A DNA stretch of 64,000 nucleotides from Parvibaculum sp963975745 (GTDB lineage: Bacteria > Pseudomonadota > Alphaproteobacteria > Parvibaculales > Parvibaculaceae). Every line of letters starts with the position of its first letter. Position 1 is the first letter of the stretch. The translations under genes were made by a program, and so were the position numbers. Shown piece by piece: positions 25,831 to 33,893 of this stretch. The notes under the pieces are model-generated. The model saw only the letters and a program-made list of their open reading frames with translations. It did no database searches and was not told where the DNA came from. The stretch covers positions 186,001 to 250,000 of the forward strand of contig NZ_CAXBIB010000001.1 of NCBI RefSeq assembly GCF_963975745.1, given 5' to 3'.

Positions 25831-26755
25831 TTGTTTTCATCAGAAAGCGAAAAATGAGTTCGACCAGCAACGTTTGCGCCTCCTTCGACTGGGCACGATT
25901 TGCAAAGGCGACGGCTGCCGCGAAGGTCAGGGCTTCTTTCTGACGGCCTTTGGCAAACTGGCTGAGTTCCTTCTCGATCAGCAAGGTTGCCGAAGACGGC
26001 CAGTCGGGAAGAAGCCTGTGGCCATTCATCATCATCTCGATCTGCCGATCGAGTATCAGGTTCTGAATGCAGAGGGCTTTGTCCGGACGGTGTTTGAGCA
26101 TCAACCCGCCCATCAGCGTCATGATCTCGATCAGACAAGTGACGCCGGACGACCTCAGCGGCGGCGAGAGATAGTCCCGCGTTTTCTCGCGAACCTCTGC
26201 GGAGGGGTCGACAATTCCGTGAAGGAAGACATCGAGGTCTTTCAAGGCTGCGGGGGTCGCCTGTTCAGGCGCGTTTCTGATGTCGAAGCCGCACTCCCGA
26301 CATTCGACCAGCGAACCACTCCGCCAGGTCTGCTCGGTTCCGCACTCCGGACACAGCGACTGAAGCAGTTCGCCTGTGTCGCGGTCCGTGAAGATGAATG
26401 AGATGTCCCAGTGCGCGCGATGAAATGCACTCCGACTAAGCGCACGAGGGGCGAAACGTCTGCTTGTCGGACACAGGTGATCGCGATCAACGGCGACACC
26501 GAAGAAGGAATGCTGACCATCGCTCGTCGACAGGTACCGCCGGTATTCGACTTCCTCACGCGCACAACCGAGCAGCTGGGCCAGGTGCTGTGAATCGTAA
26601 TTTCCAAGGAGCAGCGGCAGGACCGCATCTGCGCTGACGCCAGCCAGCCTGGCCATGTCGCCGGGTCTCAACAGGTTTGCATCGGCGGTTCTTGCGACGA
26701 AGCTCAGAAGGCTCTCATCGCGGATCGGCTCAAGACGAAACAGCAAATTGGACAT
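25793..26755 (-). CDS. tniQ: TniQ-family target-selection protein, C-terminus replaced by IS sequence
   Basis: A protein of 320 residues with the TniQ N-terminal signature LEPIRDESLLSFVARTADAN, LSRSAFHRAHWD, and a zinc ribbon made of CPECG and CRECG (near residues 136-156). TniQ/TnsD proteins bridge the target site and TnsC. The last ten residues (AGNPGQPAIR) and the stop come from the IS3 remnant, so the native tail is missing and the protein may be damaged. It is the only target selector here: no TnsD/TnsE-sized second copy and no CRISPR genes follow. It starts four bases after the tnsC stop. Confidence 0.88.
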   Translation of the reverse strand: MSNLLFRLEPIRDESLLSFVARTADANLLRPGDMARLAGVSADAVLPLLLGNYDSQHLAQLLGCAREEVEYRRYLSTSDGQHSFFGVAVDRDHLCPTSRRFAPRALSRSAFHRAHWDISFIFTDRDTGELLQSLCPECGTEQTWRSGSLVECRECGFDIRNAPEQATPAALKDLDVFLHGIVDPSAEVREKTRDYLSPPLRSSGVTCLIEIMTLMGGLMLKHRPDKALCIQNLILDRQIEMMMNGHRLLPDWPSSATLLIEKELSQFAKGRQKEALTFAAAVAFANRAQSKEAQTLLVELIFRFLMKTNAAGNPGQPAIR

Positions 26756-26759
26756 GTTC

Positions 26760-27728
26760 TTACGCCGCGTAATCGATCTGACGGGTGGGCAAGGTCTTCT
26801 GCCGGAACGGATTGACAGGCATGCTGTTGTCGAGAATCCATGCGTAGTCGATGGCCGCCGCCAGACATTCGTTTGTAATGCGGGGAAGGCCGGCCCGGGT
26901 CGCTACGTCGGACGCCTTGACGAGCAGCCGGGCGACCTCTCCGATAAGCCCCCTCGATGCGTAGTGAATTCGTTTTGCGCAATCCAGATCGGCGAGATTG
27001 GAGTCCTCGTCAAACGCCAGCTTCTTCTCGACCTCGGCCAGATAGGAACAGAAGAGATGTTGTTCATTCGGGTCATCCCAGTTGAAAGTTGATAGCTTCG
27101 GACTGGAATACATGCGGTTCTTCAGCTGGGTGGCCTCCTGCAGCACTTTGAGGATATCCGGCGTTCCCGCGAGTACAATCGGACACACCGCGGCATTGAG
27201 CAGCGACTTGATGAGATCGGCTGCGTCTTGAACGATCTGTTGGCTTTTCCGATCGAAGAGATGCTGGAACTCGTCGATGATCAGCAGCTCGACCCCTGCT
27301 TTCTCGAGCATTTTAATGAGGCGCTCCCGACGCTGTCCGAGCGTCATCTTGACTGACAGGGGTTCGGGCTCAAGGGAGGCCTGTATCCTGTCGATCAGAG
27401 CCCTTCGTGAAGCCGGCGAGGGTGTCTCGACAAACACGACTTCACTCTTCAGGAATGAGCCGCGGTGTGCAGGGTCGCCGTTTCCGGCCATCTGCGCGAT
27501 ATGCGGCGCAAAATTCTGACGGTAGAGTTGCAGGGCTTGTGTCTTGCCCGCGCCGGACTCGCCGTAGAGTACGAGACAATCCGCTCGTTCCCCGACGACC
27601 CCTCTTTTGTGCAGCATGTTGATCTCCTTTAGCGCGTGATCCACTTTCGGAAACAGCATCACGGCTTCGCGTATCGCCTGCGCGCGCTTCCGGGTCAGTT
27701 GCTCGATTTGCACGGAGTCATTGGTCAC
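26760..27728 (-). CDS. tnsC: Tn7-like transposition ATPase TnsC/TniB
   Basis: An AAA+ protein of 322 residues with Walker A YGESGAGKTQAL (about 55-66), Walker B LLIIDEFQHLFD and a sensor region PIVLAGTP. TnsC forms filaments on DNA that recruit the TnsA-TnsB transposase to a site chosen by TniQ. It lies three bases after tnsB and four before tniQ, so the module is one transcription unit. The sequence appears complete, including the C-terminal TniB lid domain. Confidence 0.93.
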   Translation of the reverse strand: MTNDSVQIEQLTRKRAQAIREAVMLFPKVDHALKEINMLHKRGVVGERADCLVLYGESGAGKTQALQLYRQNFAPHIAQMAGNGDPAHRGSFLKSEVVFVETPSPASRRALIDRIQASLEPEPLSVKMTLGQRRERLIKMLEKAGVELLIIDEFQHLFDRKSQQIVQDAADLIKSLLNAAVCPIVLAGTPDILKVLQEATQLKNRMYSSPKLSTFNWDDPNEQHLFCSYLAEVEKKLAFDEDSNLADLDCAKRIHYASRGLIGEVARLLVKASDVATRAGLPRITNECLAAAIDYAWILDNSMPVNPFRQKTLPTRQIDYAA

Positions 27729-27731
27729 GTA

Positions 27732-29996
27732 TCAGCTCTCCTGTTCTTCTGAAGGGCGCTTTTTCGGCGCGTTCAACTGTGCCATCGGGAGGCCGGTTGT
27801 CCCGTCTTCGAGCCCCGTGATAAATGTCAGACGCTCGTCCTTGAGCAACGACGACATGGGTGGAGGTATTTCCTGTGCGTCGATCGGTTGCGCTGTACCG
27901 ACCGGCTGCAGGCGTTTCGACTTCTTCCCGGCCGGCGCTTTCGGCTTCTTGACCACCGTTGCGGAATACGCCTGGACCGCTGGGAACTGCGGCGCATGGC
28001 TTTCCTGGGGTTCAGCTTCGATCGCGTCGGTTTCGACCTCCGCGGTTATCTGGTCGAAAAGCTTCATGCCGCTCTCAACGTCGCTGACACGAACTTTCCC
28101 CGGCATATAGCCCGTGGAAGTCAACCCGAGCATGATCGCCGCCTTTCGACGGGCCGTCATTTTTCGATCGCCCATCGCCTTCTGATGGCTGAGAGTGACT
28201 TCGTCTCGGTAACGCGCTAGGTCGGTCGCGTTTACTTGCCTTTTCGCAGCCGCCGTCGCATAGGCCCAGACGGCGCGATGCATGTCGTAGGAAAGCCCGT
28301 CGGTATATTCGGGATCTTTAGAGGGAATCGGGATTTGCTTTCCCGTCGTCGGGTCGGTGATGTAAATCTCTTTGAGATTTGTCCTGTCATATCGTACCTG
28401 CACACTGACTTCTCCGCCGCATTCGGCGCGAATACGTGCAACGTCATTGCTGTTGTACATAAGGTGATCTAGTTGCACGCCGTCATTGCGCAACGTTCTT
28501 TTTTTGACATACATTAACAGCGTATTCAGATCGTCCATGGACTTCGGAAGCAGGGGCGGGTGCATCGCTGCCCCCTCACGCCATCGCGTCTCCGGATTTG
28601 ATTTCATGTTCCGGTTGATGGTCCGGTTGTAGTCACAGAGCACCCATTCGACGAACTTCTCATTGAAAAGCTCAAGCCCGACTGCGTACTGAACCTCGGG
28701 TTGATTGTTTCCGAGTTCCGTGGGATTGGACCTCGTCGTGTTGGGAAACTTCTGTGCAAGCTGCTTTGTCATCTTGCCCAAGAAGCCTTCGATTTGCCCC
28801 TTGTACTGGGGCCGCCATCGGGGCGCGTACTCTATGTTGATCGAGAGAGCCAGGCAGGCCTGCTTGAGGGCTATCGAAGTAAAATCGCGACCGTTGTCGA
28901 TGACGATACTTTCGGGGATACCGAACGCATCCCAACTGACGAACGTCCCTCCCGTAGAAACTCTAACATTCGGCTTCGGAGCGATTGCATGCCGCAAGGC
29001 CATTGAAATCGAGTGCCAGCTTGGCGCTTGAAAGCTCAGGTAATACCCCACGATTGCCCGGCTATATCGATCGACGACGACCGTCAGCCACGGGCGACCG
29101 AGCAGAAACCCGGTGCGTTCATCGATCATGGAAGTGTCGATGCGGTGATGGTCGATTTCATAGACCTGACCAATGCGTTTTGCTCGCGGGGTGAAATAGG
29201 TCGGTTTGAACGTTTCGTCGGCGGCGCGCCGTCCGTCACGTGCGACCGCCTCGATATATTTGTTCACCTGATTGATGCGCCGATAGATGGTCGACCGATG
29301 GGGCTCGGGAATGGGCGTCATCCCCGGTCCCCTGGCTATATTCTTTATGGCAACCAGATTTTTGACGCGATTGACCGTCGCGCCCTTGTTGAGTTTTGCA
29401 CCTGTCAGATAGGCGGAGTTGATCGCTTCCTCGATAATGTCATCCTGTTCCGGCGATAACCGGGACAGACCACGTGAACCCTTATGCCGATTCAGGGGGA
29501 TCAACGCACGCGCGTCACATCCGGCGTCTTCGTATTCACGGATCTTGCGTACCAGGTGCGTCCATGACGGGGGTTTGGGGTCGTTGATCTCTTCCGCAAC
29601 CGCGGTGATAAGAGGCGCAAGCGCCTCCGCTGTCTTCTTCCACGGCTGTTCGCGAAAGCGTCTGATGTAGGCCTGCCAGCGCTGTAGCTCGTCTTTTTCC
29701 TTCTCTTCCAGCAAGCTCAGATCGAGATCGATGCGGCTGATTTCGACCGCCGTCATTTCGCCGTTGCCGTGAAAGCGAAGCCTGCGCTCTATAAAGAGCA
29801 GAAGAAGTTTGCGCGAGTCGATGACAAATGGCTCATCGGTATTCAGGTTACGTAACTCGTATCGCCCCGTCGGGAGTCTTTTCATAAACTCGAATCGGTC
29901 GCCTTCAATCGAGACGATCTCGCCGCCGGAAAGCCTGAACGGAAGCGGAAAGGCCTCGGAGTCAGTCGCCGTGGCAATTGCTTTCGAATTGCTCAT
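27732..29996 (-). CDS. tnsB: Tn7-like DDE transposase TnsB
   Basis: A protein of 754 residues if started at the ATG overlapping the tnsA stop (ATGA). Earlier in-frame starts would run into tnsA and are rejected. An N-terminal HTH region binds the transposon ends. The RNase H-like integrase core contains the DDE triad: EIDHHRID (first Asp), VIDNGRDF (second) and GQIEGFLGK (Glu). A Mu-type C-terminal beta barrel and a long basic tail follow, the tail being where TnsC usually docks. It cuts and joins the 3' ends of the element. Confidence 0.95.
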   Translation of the reverse strand: MSNSKAIATATDSEAFPLPFRLSGGEIVSIEGDRFEFMKRLPTGRYELRNLNTDEPFVIDSRKLLLLFIERRLRFHGNGEMTAVEISRIDLDLSLLEEKEKDELQRWQAYIRRFREQPWKKTAEALAPLITAVAEEINDPKPPSWTHLVRKIREYEDAGCDARALIPLNRHKGSRGLSRLSPEQDDIIEEAINSAYLTGAKLNKGATVNRVKNLVAIKNIARGPGMTPIPEPHRSTIYRRINQVNKYIEAVARDGRRAADETFKPTYFTPRAKRIGQVYEIDHHRIDTSMIDERTGFLLGRPWLTVVVDRYSRAIVGYYLSFQAPSWHSISMALRHAIAPKPNVRVSTGGTFVSWDAFGIPESIVIDNGRDFTSIALKQACLALSINIEYAPRWRPQYKGQIEGFLGKMTKQLAQKFPNTTRSNPTELGNNQPEVQYAVGLELFNEKFVEWVLCDYNRTINRNMKSNPETRWREGAAMHPPLLPKSMDDLNTLLMYVKKRTLRNDGVQLDHLMYNSNDVARIRAECGGEVSVQVRYDRTNLKEIYITDPTTGKQIPIPSKDPEYTDGLSYDMHRAVWAYATAAAKRQVNATDLARYRDEVTLSHQKAMGDRKMTARRKAAIMLGLTSTGYMPGKVRVSDVESGMKLFDQITAEVETDAIEAEPQESHAPQFPAVQAYSATVVKKPKAPAGKKSKRLQPVGTAQPIDAQEIPPPMSSLLKDERLTFITGLEDGTTGLPMAQLNAPKKRPSEEQES

Positions 29997-30688
29997 TGAT
30001 TTGCCTCCCAGGTCGTTGAACCCGGCAGGCAAAGCGTCTCCTCCGATATTGGAAGGGAGATATCCAAAGCGATGTCGTGACGTGCGGCGAGCGCGCGGAT
30101 CGCTGAGGGGCCATGTTGGCCGCTCCGGATCAAGGCAGCGCAATTCCGGAAGCAGTCGGAACCGCGTTCGCTGAGGTGGGCAAGAACTCTTGCCCGATCC
30201 TCGCTCGCGACCGCGACCGTGCGATAGCGCATTATCTCGTTGATATTCGAGAAGCGTGGCTCGACGCGGATGATATCGTCAAATGCGATATGGAACGGGA
30301 TCGCCACGCTTTGGTAGACTTCGCGCACTTGGGCCATTCGCGTGCGAACTTTTTCCTTTGCCTGGAACTCGGCCCTTGTCTTGACCTCGACAATGATGTC
30401 GCCATGCGCGGTCTCGAGTGCGAAATCGGGCGTGTACCGGATGCGCTCGCCGGCATAGACGAATGAGAGCCGGTGTGGCTGGTGGCGAATGCCTTTGATC
30501 CGGCGATCGAAGTCGATGATCCGCACGAAATCCCGTTCGACATTGTGCTCGCAGATGACCTGCTTGCCGAACTTCGTCACCACCATGGACGTCGGGATAT
30601 CGCGTCGTCCTGTGAGGACGGGTCGGGCGCCTTCGGGCCCGAACTTTTCGATCGTCACTGCGTATCCCGGGTCTGCTTCCTCGATCAT
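29993..30688 (-). CDS. tnsA: Tn7-like endonuclease TnsA
   Basis: A protein of 231 residues. The N-terminal nuclease domain has the TnsA arrangement ERDFVRIIDFD, YTPDFAL and IIVEVKTRAEF, a restriction-enzyme-like fold with catalytic Glu, Asp and Lys. TnsA cuts the 5' ends, so this element should move by cut-and-paste. It is the promoter-proximal gene of the tnsA-B-C-tniQ unit and has an AAGGGGA ribosome site. In Tn7, tnsA lies next to the right end, so the end should be within the following few hundred bases (30689 onward). Confidence 0.9.
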   Translation of the reverse strand: MIEEADPGYAVTIEKFGPEGARPVLTGRRDIPTSMVVTKFGKQVICEHNVERDFVRIIDFDRRIKGIRHQPHRLSFVYAGERIRYTPDFALETAHGDIIVEVKTRAEFQAKEKVRTRMAQVREVYQSVAIPFHIAFDDIIRVEPRFSNINEIMRYRTVAVASEDRARVLAHLSERGSDCFRNCAALIRSGQHGPSAIRALAARHDIALDISLPISEETLCLPGSTTWEANQ

Positions 30689-30976
30689 GGTCGTCCCCTT
30701 CTTTCTTGCGAGGTTAGGTTCAGTAATAAGATCCGCATAGAAAGTACAGAAAACGAGCAGTCGGAGTCAAAGCTGATAAATCGAAAGTGTAAATGGAAAA
30801 ACACCTGTATTTTCTTTTTAGAAATAATTTAGATGGCGTTTTGTATGCTTCGAATACATCCGGATTTGGCCCAATGCAGGTTCAACGGGCTCAGAGACCG
30901 GCTTCACGCAGTCCGGCGCGGAGTCGATATGGGTCGAAAAAATTTCTGCCAAGGGCCGAATTTCGCTTCGGAACGA

Positions 30977-31015
30977 TTTCGGTACGTCCCGAAGTCTTTT
31001 CGGTACGTCCCGAAA
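30977..31015. repeat. Two tandem 18-bp near-palindromes, 21-bp period
   Basis: Copies TTTCGGTACGTCCCGAAG (30977-30994) and TTTCGGTACGTCCCGAAA (30998-31015) differ at the final base. Each has TTTCGG/CCGAAA arms. The spacing of two helical turns suggests a dimeric protein binding the same DNA face twice. Candidates are a TnsB end site, an operator or an iteron; the palindromy favours an operator. Confidence 0.7.
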
Positions 31016-31434
31016 TCTCTTGTGAACGGGCAGAGGCGGCCGCGGTCCCGGCGGGGCAGGGGCCAACGCAGGTCAGATGGTCCATCCGCGAGGGCGCCGG
31101 AGTAGTGAGAAGGGGAACCCGCCGGCCGGCCTGAGTCCTATAGTGCTGGGAATGGCGGGGCCCCCGAGCATAGGGCGGGGGCAACGCGGGCTACGCGGCT
31201 TATGTCGTTGTTCCAACCACCTACTGTAGATAGGGGTCTACCGACCAGATGCGCCCGACCGGCTGCTGAGAAAGCATTGATCTAGACAATCCGCGATAGG
31301 GCCGTGCCGCCGCCGTCTAGTCACGCCTTCGGCGTCTGAATCTCCACACCAAAACTGCGCACAATCCGGTCGGTTCAACATCTTGAATAGATGGGACAAC
31401 GGGATAAGCACCTTGCAGTGTGCCTACATCGTAG

Positions 31435-31458
31435 GTCCGCTTTGCGCCAGAAGCGGAC
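31435..31458. repeat. Hairpin-forming repeat (GTCCGCTT/AAGCGGAC)
   Basis: An eight-base perfect stem with an eight-base loop lies 30 bases beyond the exonuclease-like gene's stop. It could terminate that leftward operon, although no clear T-run follows; it may instead be a dispersed genomic repeat. Confidence 0.4.
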
Positions 31459-31486
31459 GTTCGGTACGCGTTGTTCTCATCTCGGG

Positions 31487-32854
31487 CTAAAGGCGGTCGA
31501 GATAGGCCATGTAAGGGTCGAGGATACTCGCTTGGTATCGTTCGTCCGTAGGCCGATTGGCCAACGCGGCACGAGCGGTCGCAATCGTCATCCAAGGAAC
31601 TTCTACGTCCTTTGGGACCGAAAGACGTTCCTTAACTGCCGCGGCCAGTTTCTGTCGTGCGTCCTCCTCAAACAGGTCAGGGCGCTCCGCAAAGAGAATA
31701 CGGCGTCCCAATTGGAAAAGACGTGCATCTTGGAATTCCCGGATGAGCGCAGGGCGGGCCTCCCATGAAGCCTGATGGAAAGCTTCCATGCGGCCCTCCT
31801 CGTCAACAAATCGCTCATAGAGCTGACTTTCTACATAAGGAGATGACGGGTACGCGACCTCCGTTGCGCGCGCGGCGGTGAGCAGCTTTTCTAGAAAGTC
31901 TGGGTCGGACCTAAGCAGCGTGGCCTGTTCCAGGCATGCGGCTTCGCTCGGTGCGCCTTGTAGTCCTTCCACCTCGAAGATGGGTATCATCAGCGGACCG
32001 GCGTTAACTCGCACTCTGCGTATCGGCGTGCCTCGCGATGCTAGGTGCTGCAAGAGCGCATCATGATCCAGTTGGCGCAGGGGGGTCAGGTTGTAAGTCA
32101 GGTCTACGCAGAACGGCAGGTTGGCGTCTTTCTTACTGTCGCCTAGGTAGGCCAGAAACCTCATTCCGGGATCCGCCCCTCGGGGGTCAACCAGAACAAA
32201 CGCGTCTTCACTTGTTAGGAAATCTCTTGCTGCCGCTTTGTTCGTAAAACGCGCGAACTGGGACCAGATGTCCGGAGCGCCGTTGGCGAGCAAGTCGCAT
32301 AGCCACAGTAGCGATTCTACGTCCGCCATAGCATCATGGCTATTTGTCAGAGCATAACCGTTGGCCGCGCAGAGATCACCGAGGCGCAGGCTGGCTGCTC
32401 CGCTCTCGTTAATCCCCGGCAAGAGTTTCTCGGGCCTGAGGGCCGCCACCGCTCGAGCCAAGCGAAGCACATCGCCGCGGCCATTATTGTGCCGACTTGT
32501 CAGGTAAGCGGGATGGAGCGTCTGATAAAATGCGTGACGAAGAAATGCTTCGTCGAAACGGATCGAATTGTAGCCGATGAATGTCGCCGGCGACCAAGAG
32601 TGCAACGTCCGATAGACAAGACACATCGCCTCAAAAAATGAAGGTCTGGCAGGAGAGAGGAGTTCGTCGATTCCTGTACCGGTGACGCAGAGTGCGTCAG
32701 GACTAGGGAGTATGTGATCCATCAGGCGGATCTTGATTTCAAAGCGATCTAGGGGACGCAACTGATTGTCTGTCCGGATCGCGGCAAATTGAACGATCTG
32801 ATCGAAGGCAGGGTTCAGCCCGGTCGTCTCTACGTCGTAGAGTACGAAGCCCAT
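31487..32854 (-). CDS. Exonuclease I (SbcB)-like DEDD exonuclease
   Basis: A protein of 455 residues. The N-terminal domain opens GFVLYDVETTGLNP (D7, E9), then FAAIRTDNQLRP and a later HDAMADVESL segment supplying further DEDD residues; the fold resembles E. coli exonuclease I, which digests ssDNA 3' to 5'. The start at 32854 is preceded by GGGAG and lies four bases after the peptidase gene; a longer start at 32908 would overlap it. It is third in an XRE-peptidase-exonuclease unit divergent from CBASS, where it may remove or shape the ssDNA signal. Confidence 0.72.
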   Translation of the reverse strand: MGFVLYDVETTGLNPAFDQIVQFAAIRTDNQLRPLDRFEIKIRLMDHILPSPDALCVTGTGIDELLSPARPSFFEAMCLVYRTLHSWSPATFIGYNSIRFDEAFLRHAFYQTLHPAYLTSRHNNGRGDVLRLARAVAALRPEKLLPGINESGAASLRLGDLCAANGYALTNSHDAMADVESLLWLCDLLANGAPDIWSQFARFTNKAAARDFLTSEDAFVLVDPRGADPGMRFLAYLGDSKKDANLPFCVDLTYNLTPLRQLDHDALLQHLASRGTPIRRVRVNAGPLMIPIFEVEGLQGAPSEAACLEQATLLRSDPDFLEKLLTAARATEVAYPSSPYVESQLYERFVDEEGRMEAFHQASWEARPALIREFQDARLFQLGRRILFAERPDLFEEDARQKLAAAVKERLSVPKDVEVPWMTIATARAALANRPTDERYQASILDPYMAYLDRL

Positions 32855-32858
32855 AGAA

Positions 32859-33383
32859 TCACTCCCTAACCCCCGGACTAAAGAGACGAAAACGTATTGC
32901 TGCGTCACTCACACGAAATTTCTTTGCAAGCGAGGCAATGGCCTCGTCATCCTCGAAGGCAATAACGTTCGCGGTTGCTTGCACGCGCATGAGAGGTTCC
33001 GGCATCAGAAGCTCTGAGGCAAACGCATTGGCTTCGATCTCTCGCCAATCAGCACCTGTCGCGGTCATGATGTCGCGATGCAAGATTTGCTTGTCGACAT
33101 GCACCGAGCCTTCGAGAATTTCGCGATGCAGGACAAGATGTCCCATTTCGTGAGCTAGTGTAAACCGCTGGCGATTGGGGTGATGTAGCGCGTTGATGCC
33201 TATGATCGGAACGCCATCATGGATCGTCACCATACCCGACAGGTCACCATCCAGCGGTGAATATTGCACCCTCACCTTCATGATCCGTGCGATCCGCTCT
33301 ACCGGCACTGGAGCAGTCTTTACGCTGTACTCAACGATCATTGCTCTGGCAGCGGCTCTCGCTCCTGCTGTATCGGCGCGCAT
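32859..33383 (-). CDS. ImmA/IrrE-type zinc metallopeptidase (CapP-like candidate)
   Basis: A protein of 174 residues with the zinc site HEMGH (H78, E79, H82) and a downstream Glu-rich helix (EIEANAFASELLMP) giving the third ligand, typical of ImmA/IrrE (peptidase M78). Such peptidases cleave a partner XRE repressor. Its start overlaps the repressor stop (TGATG). In CapH/CapP pairs the peptidase is stimulated by ssDNA and releases CBASS repression; this protein is small and may lack a separate sensor domain, so the mapping is by analogy. Confidence 0.85.
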   Translation of the reverse strand: MRADTAGARAAARAMIVEYSVKTAPVPVERIARIMKVRVQYSPLDGDLSGMVTIHDGVPIIGINALHHPNRQRFTLAHEMGHLVLHREILEGSVHVDKQILHRDIMTATGADWREIEANAFASELLMPEPLMRVQATANVIAFEDDEAIASLAKKFRVSDAAIRFRLFSPGVRE

Positions 33384-33763
33384 CAGCGTCGCCGATCAAC
33401 TTTGGCGCCAAGCGCCTGTGTAATGACATTTTCTACCTGCGCCTTCTCGACAGAGCTCAATGTTTTGCCCACAAACTTCATTGCCGTCTCTCCCCTAGGC
33501 CTACCTGGTTTGCTCCGACCGGCCGGCCGCCACGACTCCGGAAGCTTGGCCGGAAGCAGGTCTGCGATGGAATCGAGATCCAGTGCTTCCACCACCTCAT
33601 AAATGTGGTGCAACATCGCCCGCTGCCGTCCTGTTTCAATGTTTGCGAGCGAAGCCCTGGTCAAGCCCAGGCGCTCGGCTACTTGAGCCTGCGTCAGCTC
33701 CCGGCGCTTACGCTGCGACGCAATATTACGTCCTAAGAGCTTATAGATGTCTTCTTCGATCAT
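33383..33763 (-). CDS. XRE-family HTH repressor (CapH-like candidate)
   Basis: A protein of 126 residues. The N-terminal HTH reads RNIASQRKRRELTQAQVAER then LTRASLANIETGRQ, a standard XRE fold; the C-terminal half (EKAQVENVITQALGAKV) may dimerise. The start at 33763 (MIEEDIYKLLG) is preferred to 33790 because the family fold begins there. It reads away from the CBASS operon across an intergenic region with a perfect palindrome, so it probably represses both directions until cleaved by the adjacent peptidase. Confidence 0.85.
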   Translation of the reverse strand: MIEEDIYKLLGRNIASQRKRRELTQAQVAERLGLTRASLANIETGRQRAMLHHIYEVVEALDLDSIADLLPAKLPESWRPAGRSKPGRPRGETAMKFVGKTLSSVEKAQVENVITQALGAKVDRRR

Positions 33764-33815
33764 AGTGTGCAAGGCAAGCCCTGTTCGCAACAGATGTCAA
33801 CAGGACAAACAATTA

Positions 33816-33830
33816 GATTGTATTACAATC
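33816..33830. promoter_or_regulatory. Palindromic operator candidate between repressor and CBASS operons
   Basis: GATTGTATTACAATC is a perfect 7+1+7 palindrome in the AT-rich 130-base gap between the divergent start codons. The site overlaps a weak possible CBASS -35 (TTACAA, 33823) with TGTATT (33846) as -10 at 17-base spacing. Dimeric XRE repressors bind such sites. Binding has not been shown. Confidence 0.6.
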
Positions 33831-33893
33831 ATGACAAAAAATTAATGTATTTTTTGATGGACTAATGCTTTCTCGCGGAGTCATGGTTTGAAT

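Larger units (their letters stand above)
30689..31486. other. Gene-free region upstream of tnsA, expected to hold the transposon right end
   Basis: I see no credible gene. The first 180 bases are AT rich, unlike the neighbours, and contain three GAAA-starting similar segments (30740, 30783, 30821). TGTATGCTTCGAATACA at 30842-30858 is an imperfect inverted repeat whose minus-strand reading starts TGT, as Tn7-type ends do. Two tandem near-palindromes follow at 30977 and 30998. From about 31050 the DNA becomes very GC rich with no pattern I can name. Which of these is the real end is undecided. Confidence 0.45.

Noticed and set aside
25793..30688. CRISPR-associated transposon (CAST)
   Set aside because: The tnsABC-tniQ set could suggest a CAST, but no Cas gene and no spaced-repeat array is visible anywhere in the window.
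30818..31184. Small proteins translated from the tandem near-palindromes upstream of tnsA
   Set aside because: Their repetitive Arg/Asp/Val/Pro sequence follows from the DNA repeats; no ribosome site or family is visible.
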